Assembly (NCBI GenBank): GCA_013399875.1
Contig: VXAZ01003885.1
Location: forward strand, 620,330 to 684,329
Reading direction: 5' to 3'
DNA length: 64,000 nt
DNA from: Gymnorhina tibicen
Taxonomy: Eukaryota > Chordata > Aves > Passeriformes > Artamidae
The notes beneath the pieces are model-generated. The model saw only the letters and a list, made by a program, of their open reading frames with translations. It was not told where the DNA came from and did not search any database. Shown here piece by piece: positions 12,031-24,600 of the stretch. The position numbers and the translations under genes were made by a program. The number at the start of each line of letters is the position of its first letter. Position 1 is the first letter of the stretch.

Positions 12031-15000
12031 AAATTTGAAAATGTAGAGTGTTAGTGATTGCTGCTGAGGCTCAGACAGGGTGTAAAGTCATAGATTTTTC
12101 TTAGCAGGGCTCAGAATAGCGCACTTGAGGAAGCTGAAGAGCACATATGCCCTGGTGCTGACAGCGGGAGAATGCGGTGGTGGCCTCAGAGCAGGGAGGC
12201 TGTTATTTGTAGCAGGTCGGTATTTGTGTTGTGGAAGGAAGTGAAAGCAGGAGGAAGAAAACAATTCAAAAGCTTGTCCTTGCCCCAGGTGGAGATGGGG
12301 GACAGGAAAGAAATGAATTGGTTTGAGCTGGTGCTTTGGGAGGTGTGACCTGCCTGGCCCCAGCACCTCTGAGGGCACCAGTTGAGGGCAGCTGGTTTGT
12401 CTTGAGTTTTTGGGCAACCTCTTTGTATTTGAATGGAGGGATTTGCCAGCTGAAGTTAGAGAGGAGTTTTGTAAGGAGGCGTTGTGCTGTGCCGTGGATG
12501 CAGTGTCTCTGAAGTGCTCTGGCAGTGAAACAATTCCACAGGGGTCAGTTTTAAATGCTGCCCACCCCAGGCTGCCACAAGAGTGGCCTCTTTGTGCCAT
12601 TCCTTATTCCATTATAGCTGGAGGGAGTGTCCCTGATCCGAACTGTAAAACACGTGTAGAACTCTGTTTGTATCCAGAGCTGCTGTCCTGCATATCCAAG
12701 GCCCTGGTTCTCTGTATGAAGGAGCTGTGGTTGGGTGCGTGGAGGAGCAGGAGGAGACACAGTGTTGTCTGAATCTATTCTTCAGGAAAATGCACACTTG
12801 GCACAACTTCACTCTTTTTGTATCACAGGATGAGCATTTCATGTTGATCATTTCAGCTGTAGGAGGAATTCTGAACCTCAGAATGGGATGTTTTGCCTTG
12901 GGGAAAGTTTTTTTTTAATTTGAACACTTTGGTGTTTTTTTTTTTTAAGTCATCTCTTGAACACTTCTAAATAGGAAAGAATTGGTACAAACCTGGTGTT
13001 GTTGCCACATTCCCCCTACAGAAATCTGAAAAAAATTCCCTAATTGAGAACTGAGCAGATCCCTGCCCCCAACATTTAGAGATTCTGTTGGCTTATAATC
13101 ACTACAGGGAGAAGCAAGGCATAGCAGCAGCTTCTTTTATTACAGGTGAGCCAGGATGTACTCAGTAATCTCCCAGCCCTGTATTAAATCTGGGACACCT
13201 CTCCAAATTGCAGGTTGATGAGAAGTGCAGCCCAGGAGCAGCGTTAATGTTGTTTTGATGTGTAACACAGATTACAGCAGCTGCTTCTAAACTGCTCGTG
13301 TTCCCTGCACTCTGAAGTGTGCATCTTCTGGCCACCAAGGGGTCCTGATTGTCCTTATTTATTTTTTATTAAGCATTAATGAGGCAATTTAAGCCTTGCA
13401 CTTCTGTGACCAGTTATTTCTCAGCTCTGTCCGTACTACCTTCTGTTTTTTCTTGCAGCTCTTTAGTTTTGTGTTTCTTCCTAAAACTTATTCATGGGAT
13501 AATTCTTTCTTGCTGATCCGTATTTTCAGTGTGCAACAGGGTGTAAGTTGGAGGTGGTATTTGGGTTTAAAAGGTCATGACCCTCATTTAGGGATCTTCT
13601 AAGTAGCACCAAGTACTGCTGAGTCTTTGGGGTGCATACTTGCTTTGAGGGAAGAATGGAGAGGGATCTATTCTTTGGGGGACAATGCCCTCAAGGTAAA
13701 CTGACCCTTAAGTGCCAAATGGGACCAGTACAGAAATGGCATAAATCATAGAAGAGACATTGATCACTTACCTGGATTAACATATCAGGAGATGACAAAT
13801 TCTGTGCATCTATGTAAGGAGTGATGGTGAATGATCCATCTAAGGAACACATCCTACCCTAAATTTTGGCACTCAAAGTTGTGATGCTTTTCAATTATCT
13901 GTAAAGTTGACTGAATATGCATTGGGTAAAGGTGTTTGTCCTGGGAATGGGGTGGAACATCCTAGGAATGGGGAAAAAAGCTTTGGCTCCTCTTCGTGCT
14001 TGTTTGGTATCTGGAAGGATAGGACGTTGCTGTTAATGGTGTTGGATTTGTGGCTGCAGGTGGGATTTCGTGTGCAGTTACTGTGGCTGTGTTTAAAGAA
14101 CTAGAAAACTCTGGAGGCCAGGTTCTCAGCAGGTCTGGCTGCTTGTGCTGCAGTGGTGCCCATGATGGTGTGCTTAATTGGTTAAGAAAATATCAGGAAT
14201 ATGTTATAATACAAGAATCTCAATGGTTTGCAGGGAGGTAGCACCAGTTTTCTGAAATGTCTCCCTTTTGCAAGTATTGTGTAAGCTGATATTCCTAATT
14301 AAAAAAAAAAAACCCACACAGCATAAACCTGACAAAACTTCCTAGTATGCCAACACCTGATTGACTAACTCACTTCATATTCTGATTTGACTTAATTTAG
14401 TTCAGTGTCAGTCAGCCACAAATTAAGTTGTGCAGCTGCTATTAAGAGCAAGTGGTTTGGTTTGGTCTTTAAAATGCTGGACAAGCTTTAAAAACCTTTA
14501 CTGACTTTCAAATATGGCCATGGTAAAATTGGACCAAGGATTATATTGTCACTTCTCCCTAATATAGAATTATTAAAGCATATACAGAGAGGAGCAGAGC
14601 TGGAGGCCAGTACATCATGTGATAGACTTTGTGTCAGGCGACCGAGGGAATGCTGCTCACGGAGGACAGGGCAAAAGTGTTCCCTCACAAGGAAACAAAT
14701 TGGACAAAGTGGCAGAAAACTGGGCAGGCATTAAAGAGTGGCCTCCAATTAGGGCAGAGGTTTGGTGATTCTGAGCAAAGGCGGGGCTGGCAGGCACAGC
14801 ACAAGCCATGGGAAAGGGAGGACTGTGCTGATGAAATAAACTTTGTGCTGTGGAGAAATCCATAAGCATCCCAGAGGGACCCATTAGGCAGTAAACACTG
14901 TATGTGGTCCTGCACTGGGCTGGCCGTGGGAAGTGGGGGATGGATAACACACGGGGTACTAAGCTGCTTGATAGCATGCCCTTAAGTGTAATGATTGCTG

Positions 15001-18000
15001 CAGTGCTAAAGTGCCACACATAAAATCAGCTCTGATGTCTTGAATACAGTTCCCGTGTAGCTCTAAAGAGGTGGCTTTGTCTGTGTATAACCAGAAAATG
15101 AAAACGTCAAGAAAAATTTGAAGTGCTGTTGCCTCGTAGGAAAATTATTAGCTTTGCATTGACTGAAAGGAGAGTTCCTCACCTGCCTGAGCCTGGATCC
15201 GCTCCTTGGATTTACGTGGTGTGTACCAGGAGGTACAGAGCAGCAAGGCACACATTAATCTGTGACCTGAACTGGGGCTGTTACACCAGGAGTGAGCCTG
15301 AGTCATGGTTGTGTAGTGCCAGTACAGATTGCAAGGGTCTGAAGTAGCTGGGCTGCACGTGGGTGAACAGAGCCATTAAAGCCCAGCTTTTTATTGTGCT
15401 GCAAGCATCTTAGGAAGGACACTTACTCAATTATTTTCTTTGCCTCCACTCTCCCCAGGAGCATGGATACAAAAGGAGACAAACACTGAAGAGTGAGACT
15501 GTAATTTTGTGGCATTACAAGGACTCTTACTTTGTTCAGTTCTTTCTCCTCAGTATTGTTTCATGCTACTTTTATTTCAAGTCGGTGCTTTAGCTCCTTG
15601 CAGATTGCACCCCTGAAAGGGTGACCTGGGTGAGTTGTGTGTAGTGTGAGTTGAATGTGGCAATCAGCAAGCAGCAAACTCTGTAAGGAGATGAAAAACT
15701 TTGCCTGTGCATGCCAAGTTTATGAAATGTTTTTACATGAGTAAAATAGCGCTTGGATCTCAAGAGCTTTAGCAACTATTGGAGAAATTATCCTTATTCC
15801 ATGCATCAGGAACTGGTGACAGACAACAGCAGCCTGACAGCTGCTGGGGGGGGCTGTGTGTGACCAATCCAACCCAGTCCTGTAGTCAGGAATCCAAATA
15901 TGAGGAGACTCATTTGAAGCCTCCAGAGGAAGTCTGTTAGGATTCTAGCCTATAAAGCAGTGTGACTCTTGGTTATCCTACCTTTAAAGGAAATGGTGCC
16001 AAGCAGATCCTGTTGAGTTTTGAACTTGTAGCCCCACCAAGGGTGCTATTTAAAAATGAGTCCCTCTGACCAAACAGCAAATGTGAGGGCAGCAAACTTG
16101 GTGTGAGTTACCAGCTGCATCCTATGGAGAGATGTGGGTTTGTGATGGAAGATTCTCGCTGGCTTCTGTCAGCCAGCCAGAAGTGGATTATTCTGGAGGA
16201 ACAAGAGACAGACCCTGGGCTTTTGTCTGCTGCAGAGCTGTTTTTCTCTGGTTGGCAGCCAGCAACTTGCTGTGCTACTGTCCTGTTCCTCAGCTGGGGT
16301 CCCTCAGACAAATTAAACAGCAGTGATGATGGAGGAAGAAGTGGCAGCAGCACTGGAAGAAGATGCCCCTCAGATCCACATTTGCTTGGTGAGACAGAAG
16401 ATCCTGCAGTCTTCTGGGGATGGAAGTAGCAGTGCTTAGCTCTGCTATGACATGAGATGCATTCCCTCCCTTCTCTGTGATGACTAAAGTGGGAACTGGG
16501 CTGTGTTCCAGACCTGTAGCCTGTGGCATTGGGCTGAAGAGATAAGAATTCACAGAAATGTAGAGCACCATAAAGTGTATGAGAAAAATTGAAATGACAA
16601 AGTTCTTACAGTAGAACTTCCATGACTGGAAGCGTTTCAAACTGTTTTGTCCTTCCAGATAAATGCTGTCAGCTTTCATGCTCCCTTCTTATCTTCTCCT
16701 GCCATGTATGCAATTATCAAAAATGTTTGTTGAAAAACCTCCCTTGGTTGGGTTTTCTTGTTCTGTGAGAGATCCTTACAGCCAAACTGAGTGCGCACAT
16801 GGGCGTTATCTCCCAGGGGTTTGAGCAGTGTGCTGATGTCTTCTGTCTCCATAGCTCAAAAACTGCTTGTACACGGAGCAAGGTTTGGTGTTTATGGGCA
16901 CCCATGGTCCAGGCAAGCCATGGTCAGTGTGTGTCCATAAAACCCACACAGTTGATCTAAAAGCCAAGATCTTGCTTGTTTGCAAATGCAGAATTTTGCT
17001 GATGCAGAATTTTGCATATGTAAAGTGTTTTTGAAGACATTCTATCCTGCTTAAAGAACAGCTTGGGTGCAAAAATACAGCTACTACTTCATTGGCAGGG
17101 TTTTCTGATGAATGAGGAAAGCTTGAGCTGAGAAAACGTAGTTATCCTTCTGTGATCCTCCCCCCATGCTTGCTTTTCATGGAGTTGTTCTGTGGTGTAG
17201 TAAGTTGAGCATTTTGGGGAAGGAAGTGGCACTTGGCACAGAGAAGCCCTTAATCCATCAGTGGGGCCCTTGTGACTTTGGCAGGGATGAGGATTTCACT
17301 GCTCCCCAGTGTGAGGGAAGGTGCTGCTTGGCTGTGTTACTGTGGTACTCACGGTGCTCAGGAGCCAAACCTGTACATTTTTACTCTTTTAAAGCCATCA
17401 GTCGCTCTCCTTTGCCAATGGATAAGTTATTTGACTTCTAATGCCATTAAAAGTGATCTTAGTGTCATTTATCACAGTTTCAAAAGAGCACTGCTAATCA
17501 ACAGGCCATTCCTTCATAATAAACCTGTCTAAACAGCAGGAGGGGTGAGCAAGGTGTGATCTTGGCCTTGTCACCATATATCATAATTCTCATTTCTTCC
17601 TCCCCTTTCTAGAAAGCAGGATTGTTGTTCACAACCAGAATTTGGGGATGCTTCACTGGAACATGCTCAGATGTCTATTACAATCCTTTTACTATTGTTT
17701 GCCTTGTTCTTGATGCTGTGGGTAGGATTAGAGGAGCTCAGGAGTAAATGTGCCCATCTGTGTGTGTCTGCTCGCCATCCCTACTCATGTTCCTCTGCTA
17801 GCAGAAGAAAAGGGAAAGGATAATGTATACATTTGCCAGATCAGGCTGATCTGATGAATGTCATCAGGCTGACAGAGCTCTTTATGGCAATTCAATAGCT
17901 GGAATAGATTCAGTAAATTTTCCAAGCCCTGTAGTTCGGAATACATTCCACCAGCCTCTGTTGCTGGACTCGGGCACTGTGGCCCTGACAGCTGGGGGAA

Positions 18001-18139
18001 GCCTGTGCAGCTCTGTAATTGCCATTCCATGGTGGTGGGATTTACATTACCAGGTGTAAGTGGTGCTATCTGTTAGAAACACAATGCAATTTCTTGCTTT
18101 TGTGCCGTAGTAGGAATAAATCTAACCCTCTAAACCCCT
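12031..18139. other. Noncoding DNA, no gene seen
   Basis: Unique sequence without a recognised repeat. T and A runs occur at about 12,908-12,950 and 14,302-14,312. A weak exon-like stretch at 16,289-16,390 (pyrimidine tract plus AG, then 'ttggtgaga') gave no recognisable peptide and is not called. Confidence 0.55.
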
Positions 18140-18240
18140 CTGTGTGCTGGGCAAAGGAGTGTGTGTGTGTGCGTGTGTTACACACACCCTGTTTTCTGTA
18201 ATGGATGTGTGCACACTGGTGTGTGTGCTTCCATTGCACT
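18140..18240 (+). repeat. GT-rich simple sequence with hairpin
   Basis: A (GT)n-like tract at 18,160-18,179, interrupted by one GC step, runs straight into its complement (tgtgtgttacacaca), followed by more GT words to about 18,230. The junction can form a small hairpin, and alternating purine-pyrimidine DNA favours Z-form. Its left flank 'tgctgggcaaagga' is shared with the larger GT tract at 21.6 kb. Confidence 0.75.
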
Positions 18241-18539
18241 GCAGGATGCTACAGGACTCTGCCTTATTTAAGTCTCCAGCAGTAGAAACATCACACCAGG
18301 TTCATTAGGAAAGGCCATATTTATTTTTTTGGAGTGGGGTGCAAAGGGGGGAATGAGGAGGAATGGGAGGGTGGAACAACACTAACATTTATGAGTGAAT
18401 GGATGGTAATAAATGAATGTTGTACCAAGAGACACAGTGATACTTTTCTTACTGACATTCAGTGATGCTTTGAAGACAGCAGGAAGCTTTACTTTGAATC
18501 CAGAGCATATCAAAATTAGATAATTTAAATATTTTTTTG

Positions 18540-18760
18540 CCTCCAAATATACCTTATCCTTGAGCAGTTTTTATTAAAGATGCTAATTGCCCAGACCCTG
18601 ACTAATGCAGGCTGCACTGTGCTGCTGGATTATTCTCCTTTGCATCTTCTGAAGTTAGGCAAGGCGAAAATTAAAGCAGAAGAGATGTAAGTACCCTTTT
18701 AGTGCTTTAATACTGCAAATGCCGTTGCAAGTGTAATTTAGCCTGAAGCCAGGGCACCGA
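18540..18760. promoter_or_regulatory. Candidate conserved noncoding element
   Basis: A repeat-free segment with clustered homeodomain- and octamer-like words (gctaattg, tttgcatct, aaaattaaagc, gtaattta). It has no open frame that looks coding. It resembles developmental enhancers by eye only. Confidence 0.22.
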
Positions 18761-21600
18761 TGGCCAGCACAGAGCTCTGTTCCCTATTAGCACATCTGAA
18801 GCAAGTGTGGTGGACACAATATCCTGCAGAGCAAGGAGCTGCCTACAAGTTTGTTTGTTCTCTACCTTTAGCACAGGCGGGCCTGCACACTGAATTACAC
18901 AGATGTGTGTGTCTGAACCGGGTCACAGCATCCCGGTATCTCTCGGTGGATCAGCTCTGTTAATGGATAATGAACCGGCGGAGTCTGGAGTGGAGCAGCT
19001 GCCCTGCAGGTGACGCTGTGTTCGTGCCCTTCCAATGTGTGGGGGATGATGCCTCCACCCCGTCCCGCAGCCAGCAGCTGCTTGGCTGTGGTAGCGTTGG
19101 ATCTGGGATAAAAGGGACTTGAAAGTCCCGGTGACAGCCTGCTGCACGCTTCCTCCTTTGTTGCTTTAAGGCAGCCTTCAGTTTTTCCTTTTAATTTTCT
19201 TGCATAAATCTGGTGTCTTAAAATATCAACACTTCCTAATGACTGTTTTTTCTCAAACCAAGCCTTATTTCCCTCTAACCATTTAAAAAAAATCCTCACA
19301 CTTGTCAGATTTATCTGTTTCAAGTATTTAGATGCCTCTTTAATAGATTAACTGTTTGGCCATTTTCTTTTAGGTTTCCTTCATTGGTGAGGAAAGAAAC
19401 TATAGGGTTTTTTTTTTTTTCCAGGCAAAAATAAGTCTATGGGGCAGCACTGTTTGTGCTGGATAAGAGCCTGGGAATCTTAACTGCTTTCTTCACAGAC
19501 TGTAAGCACAACTAACTTAATGTCTCTTTATGGATTACATTGAGTTGTAACTCTTCAGTGTTCCTGATGGTTATTTAGATGATTTTTTTAAGGATGCCGA
19601 TTGATTCTGTACCATGCACAATATATTTTCATTGTCCTTATAATTTATATTTTAATGTACTTTTGCTTTTTATAAGCTCTGCCAGTTTAACTGATGACTT
19701 ATCTTGCTGCTTTTTATATGGGGAAAATAATTAAAGATACAGCAGCTGCCAATACACAGCAGTTGTGATGGAGCCCTCAGAGTTTTGTCCAGATTCCACA
19801 GAGTTTTCTCTCCCTGCTCCTTGGATTCACTCCAGCACTGCGATTTTACCATTGTACCCCCCAAATCTTGTACTTGCTGACTGTTTCTTTGTTGGCATAG
19901 GGGTGACCTGGGAGAAGCAAATTGTGTGCAGTGCCTGTTTCTGGGTTTTCCAGAAGGAACAACTCGCTCTGGAAGGACCCTGTGTACCCTTGCTGGTGGG
20001 ACTGTGTGAATCCATCACTGTGGATTCAATCAGATTAGCCTCATCTCAAGTGGGAGTTCAGGAAGTCAGCAAAAGTTAAGGTGGCTGGAGTTTATCCGAG
20101 AATAATTGCCTGTCTTATTCTCCTCTAATTCAATAGTTTATAGAACATCTTTCAAGTTTCAGGGCAAGATAAGCGGTTTTAAAGGAGTGTCCCTCAATTT
20201 GCTGACCTCAGGCACGGCTCTGGGTACAAGAAGGTTTGAAATGAGTGCTTTCATTCACAGCAGCTTTGCTCTGGGTGCAGGGAGTGGTGAGTGTGTCTGA
20301 AATGCAAATTTTCAGAGGAAATGGGATCACTCAAGTACTGACCAACCAAGGTGTAAATTTTCTTCCTAGAGCAATTGGAAATGTAAATTGGCTTTTCTAA
20401 GTCAATTACTGTTAATTTGGATGGCTTAAATGGCTAATGGCAAGCAGAATTTCTTGTACCCCTGGTGAGGTGAGTAGCTGTTGAAAGAGTAGTGGATTTT
20501 TATGGGGGCCTAAAAAGAATTCAGAAATACTTTTTTTTCTTGACTATGAACTGAAGTATCATATTCAAGTCTAAGTGGCTGAGCTGCCACAGGGAGTATT
20601 CTCATATTTGTCACTAATTTGCCATTTATTTTGACTTACATATCCTGTAACCTCTTACAGTAGCAGTGTGGGTGGTAACAGGCGTGTTAAACTGCATTTT
20701 AGAGATGCATTTGAAATACTCTTTGGATCATCTGGAGAGTTCCACAAGGCACCAGTTGGAAACCCCTGCTTGCACCACCCTATAGAATGTGTTCACCACT
20801 GGTGATTGCAGCTCTGTTGAAAGCAGGGGCCTTACAGGTGCGGGCTCAGGTGTTTTCACTTTGTTTTTAGGGAGTTTTTAGGAGCGAACAAAGTTGCTGC
20901 AGGCCAGTGCTGGCATTCTGGGAACTTTCTTCAGCAGTGCAAACAGTAGGTTCTTGCTGATATTAATGACTTGCTCCTACCTGGAACTTGGTTTGTGCAA
21001 CATCACAGATGAAGGCTGAGAGAAAGAGGAAGGATTGATTGATCAAGGCTCAGTTCTGGTGAGAGTACCTTGTATTCTACCGAAATGTATTCCTAAGATT
21101 GCAATCTCTTTCCTCAGTCCCGTGTTGAATAGAGGGAATTTGGAGAACAAAGGTACATGAATAGATATCTCAGTGCTTATTCAGGGCTTGCAATTTATCT
21201 TGAGCCTTTCAGATGAAAGATGCTATGAAAGACTCAAAAAATACCCTGTAAATTAAAACAAGACCTGCCTGGAAGCTGTAACAGACCTAAGTGAGCTAAA
21301 CATCTGCTCCTGGGCTCAGTTGAGGCCTTCAGGACAGATCCTCAGCTCCCAGAAAGCTGAGCTGGCTTTGGGGGAGATGGGTGAGGGGAAGCAGAGCTGT
21401 GCAGGCACTGCAGAGAGCCAGGTGAACGCTGAGGAGTGAGCTTTTATGTTCTCGTGGCTCTTTATCACTTGCCGTTTCTGGGGAGTTCTCCCACTGGGTT
21501 GGTATTAGCTGGATAAAATATGTCTCCAGGAAGGTGTAGAAATGTCATGGGATCCTTTTTGTTTTGCTTCTGAAAAAGCTGCATGCTGGGCAAAGGAAGG
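18761..21600. other. Noncoding DNA with a weakly CpG-retaining patch
   Basis: At 18,915-19,125 CpGs are more frequent than in the surroundings (accggg, cccggt, ctcggt, aaccggcgg, gtcccgc, gtcccgg), though far too few for a CpG island. A T run lies at 19,409-19,422. No exon or repeat is recognised. Confidence 0.5.
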
Positions 21601-21605
21601 CAAAG

Positions 21606-21607
<2 letters not shown>

Positions 21608-21645
<38 letters not shown>
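21608..21645 (+). repeat. (GT)n microsatellite
   Basis: About 19 uninterrupted GT units directly visible. The left flank contains the word 'ggcaaagga' duplicated in tandem. A tract this long and pure is likely to be length-polymorphic. Confidence 0.97.
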
Positions 21646-21647
<2 letters not shown>

Positions 21648-24600
21648 AAACTGTGGCCGAGGAGAAAATAACAGGATCTTTTAATTCTGTATATGGGTTT
21701 AGCTTCTTAAGAGAAGCTTATCTGGAAATAACCTTTGTCAATCAAGGTGCTACCTCTCATGCTGCCATTTTTGTGGCACTGTTCCAGCAGATAGGTATCT
21801 TTATAAGTTCAGCAATAGGCTGTGTTTAAGAGTCTGGCCATGTGAGTTTGGTCTTCAGCATCCCCAGTGATTATTTCACTGCTTCACGTGGTATAACTGT
21901 TTTATTAAGGGTGGTGGTGGTGGAAATAATGTTGCTGAGGTTTTGTGGTTTCCACCCTTTTTTTTTTTTTCTTCTCATTGTGGTTGGCCAGAGGAGAAAA
22001 GTTGCCAAGTTTTTCAACTCGTCTGATTTAGCCTTGCAGACATTGCTTCTTGTTATGTTGTTCTCTATTACATTAAGAAGCTCTTTAGGAGCTGGTATCT
22101 TATCCCCAAGGACACACTTGTAATCAAGTCCCTTTCAATCTTTTTGATAAAATAACCAGAGTGATCTCTTGCTTACTCTTCACTGTGAGACACTTTCTGG
22201 CCCTAAAACAAATATTCTGGTGCTTTCCATAGCACTGTGACTTCTTTTTATGTTTTTTCAATTGTCTCTCTGAATATTGGTTTTAAACATAGCAGTATCA
22301 CTCTGTTCTGTCATTTGCAGTGGTGGGAAGAGCTGCTGTTCCTGTTTCATAAATCCTGAAAGGCCTTATTGCTTTAAAATTGCACAGGCTCTTAGTGCTT
22401 TATTACTGTTTTGTAGTTTATTACTGGTATTGTTACTGAGAGTATGAATCATTAATCCCTCTTGACTTCTCTCCTTACCAAAATTTCCAATTCTGCAAGT
22501 ATTCCTGCCCTTTCTAGAACAGCCCTGCCTGGAATGGCACTGAAATGCCTGTTGTGGGAGTGGATGTGTCCTGTGGGAGCCCTGCAGGCTGCTGGGTGGG
22601 ACAGACCTTCCTGATCAGCACCTCCCAGTTCACCAAACACTGGTAGTCGAGGTGCCCAGCTTTACCCCAGACTGGTGATGAACGTGGTGATATCTGATAC
22701 ACTGAGCTGTTCCTTGCTGGAGAACTCGGGACAAAACTCTGATCGTAGCTCCTGACCACCACTGTGGAGTGATCAACTCCCTCTTGCTTACTCTGTTTTA
22801 ATTTCCTTGTAGCTTACAGGATCTGTTAGGGAATTATGTGCCTTATTAAATCAAACACCTTAAAGCACTCAAAACCTCACATCTGTCAAGGTCAACTTGA
22901 TAAAGGGGAATCAACCCAACCTTCTATAAATTCCTATCCCATAATTTTCCCTCAGTTACATAGCTGGACACATTTTTTCCTTTTTTTGCCTAAGATTTAG
23001 CCCAGAGCAAACCAGTTTTTGTGCAGCTGAGTCACTTCCCTTGCCTTACATGGATATTGGTATGATGTTATCAGTCTTCAGAGATGTATTAAAATTAGCA
23101 CCAGCATGTCAGCCATGTCTCAGGGTGCTTTCAGCGAGTTCCTGTTGTTATCCTTCGAGTTGCTCTTGATTGCAGCTGCAGCATGAAGTACTTTGTCTTT
23201 CTCAAGTGATACAAGTATATCCTCCTCCTTCGCTCAAAATGTAAACCAGAAACATTTATTGAACTTCTCTCATTATTAATAATTTTGCCCTTCTTCTGCA
23301 GCGATGGGCCCATGCCAGCGATAAAAATCTCATTACACTTAAAAACAACAACTTTGTCATACTTAGCCCTTCTGCTGTGGGTTTTCCCTGGTGCCTTTTG
23401 ATTGTTCTATCAGTTATTCTCCATTTCATAGTCTCGTGTCTGTTGACTGTCCTCTATTAGTTTGTAATAGTCTCTGTTTCCCATCTCCTGCTGTGAGGAA
23501 TGTTGGCTCCACGTTAACCCTATCAGAGGTGATAAGGATAACCCTGCTCAGACAGCTGAGCACTGGTGCAGCTCTGTGATGGACCTGTTGCATGTGAGCC
23601 ACCTGGGATTTAGCCAATAAAATCTGATGCTTATTTTAGAGCAAATCAATTTTAAAAAATTTTTTTGTCACCTGAGGGAATTAATTTTAATTTCACTGGG
23701 ATTTATTGGAAGCTTAATGCTACCTTTGAGTCTCTTTAAACTCCCAGCCTGATTTCTTTTTTCCAAGTGTCATGAATATATATGTAAGTGCTCTTGACTT
23801 TCTAGCAGAAACTGCCTTTTGTATTTCTTACAAAATTGTAACAATCCACTTCTAGAAATGGTTGGGTTTTGGTGCTGAAGTGGAATTGTGTATCACCCAA
23901 CACCATGGAGCACAAAATGCATGCAAGACAGAACTGGATCGTGTTCTAGGCCTGATGCTCTGTGCTTCTTATTTTCAGGGACATGGTTGTTGAGGATTTG
24001 GAGAGGGAAAGATAGTAGATACTGCAGAGAGCTCAGGTTGTACCAGCTTGTGATCGCTGGGAGTGCTTAATTTGATGTTCTTGCTGAGTGAACTGGATTT
24101 TTATAAACTTTGCTATGGTTGTGCCCTCAAGTTCAGAGGAAATCTTGTCTGTTTATCTGCAGAGGGAAGCAGAGCTGAAGACTTCTGCCTTGTATGAGCT
24201 GTTTTGTTGCTGTATGACATGGACAGTGAAATTTAATCTTTGCCTTGCCTAAGCTTTAAGGCTAAAAATAGTTCACCTGTCACGTAAGGGAAACTTCAGT
24301 GGTGTTAACCACTGCTTTGGGGAGGCTGTGAGATAATGTAACGGGGGTGCCATGTGCAAGTGCTGGACTACATAAACCTGCATTTTTTCCTTTCCCCCAT
24401 TTTCCCAGCGGCAGGTCGGGTTAGAGGGCTAAAGGAGGGGAAATCCATTCCTGGCCCAAGCAATAAGGGTGAGGTGAAACACTTCCTAACTGGGAGCCAC
24501 TTGAACATGTACTGCAATTAGTAAACCCTTCCCATGTGAGATTTTCCTGATTGCATAGATTTTGGAAGTTGTGCTTTTACAAATTCACTTGTTAAGATAT

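Noticed and set aside
13741..13765. 'aaatcatagaagagacattg' resembling the start of an inverted CR1 tail
   Set aside because: The following bases lack the expected 'ggttggaaaggacc' sequence.
16289..16390. Exon-like stretch: pyrimidine tract and AG before, 'ttggtgaga' after
   Set aside because: Only one frame is open across it, the peptide (…NSSDDGGRSGSSTGRRC…) matches nothing known, and the donor is off-consensus at -1 to -3.
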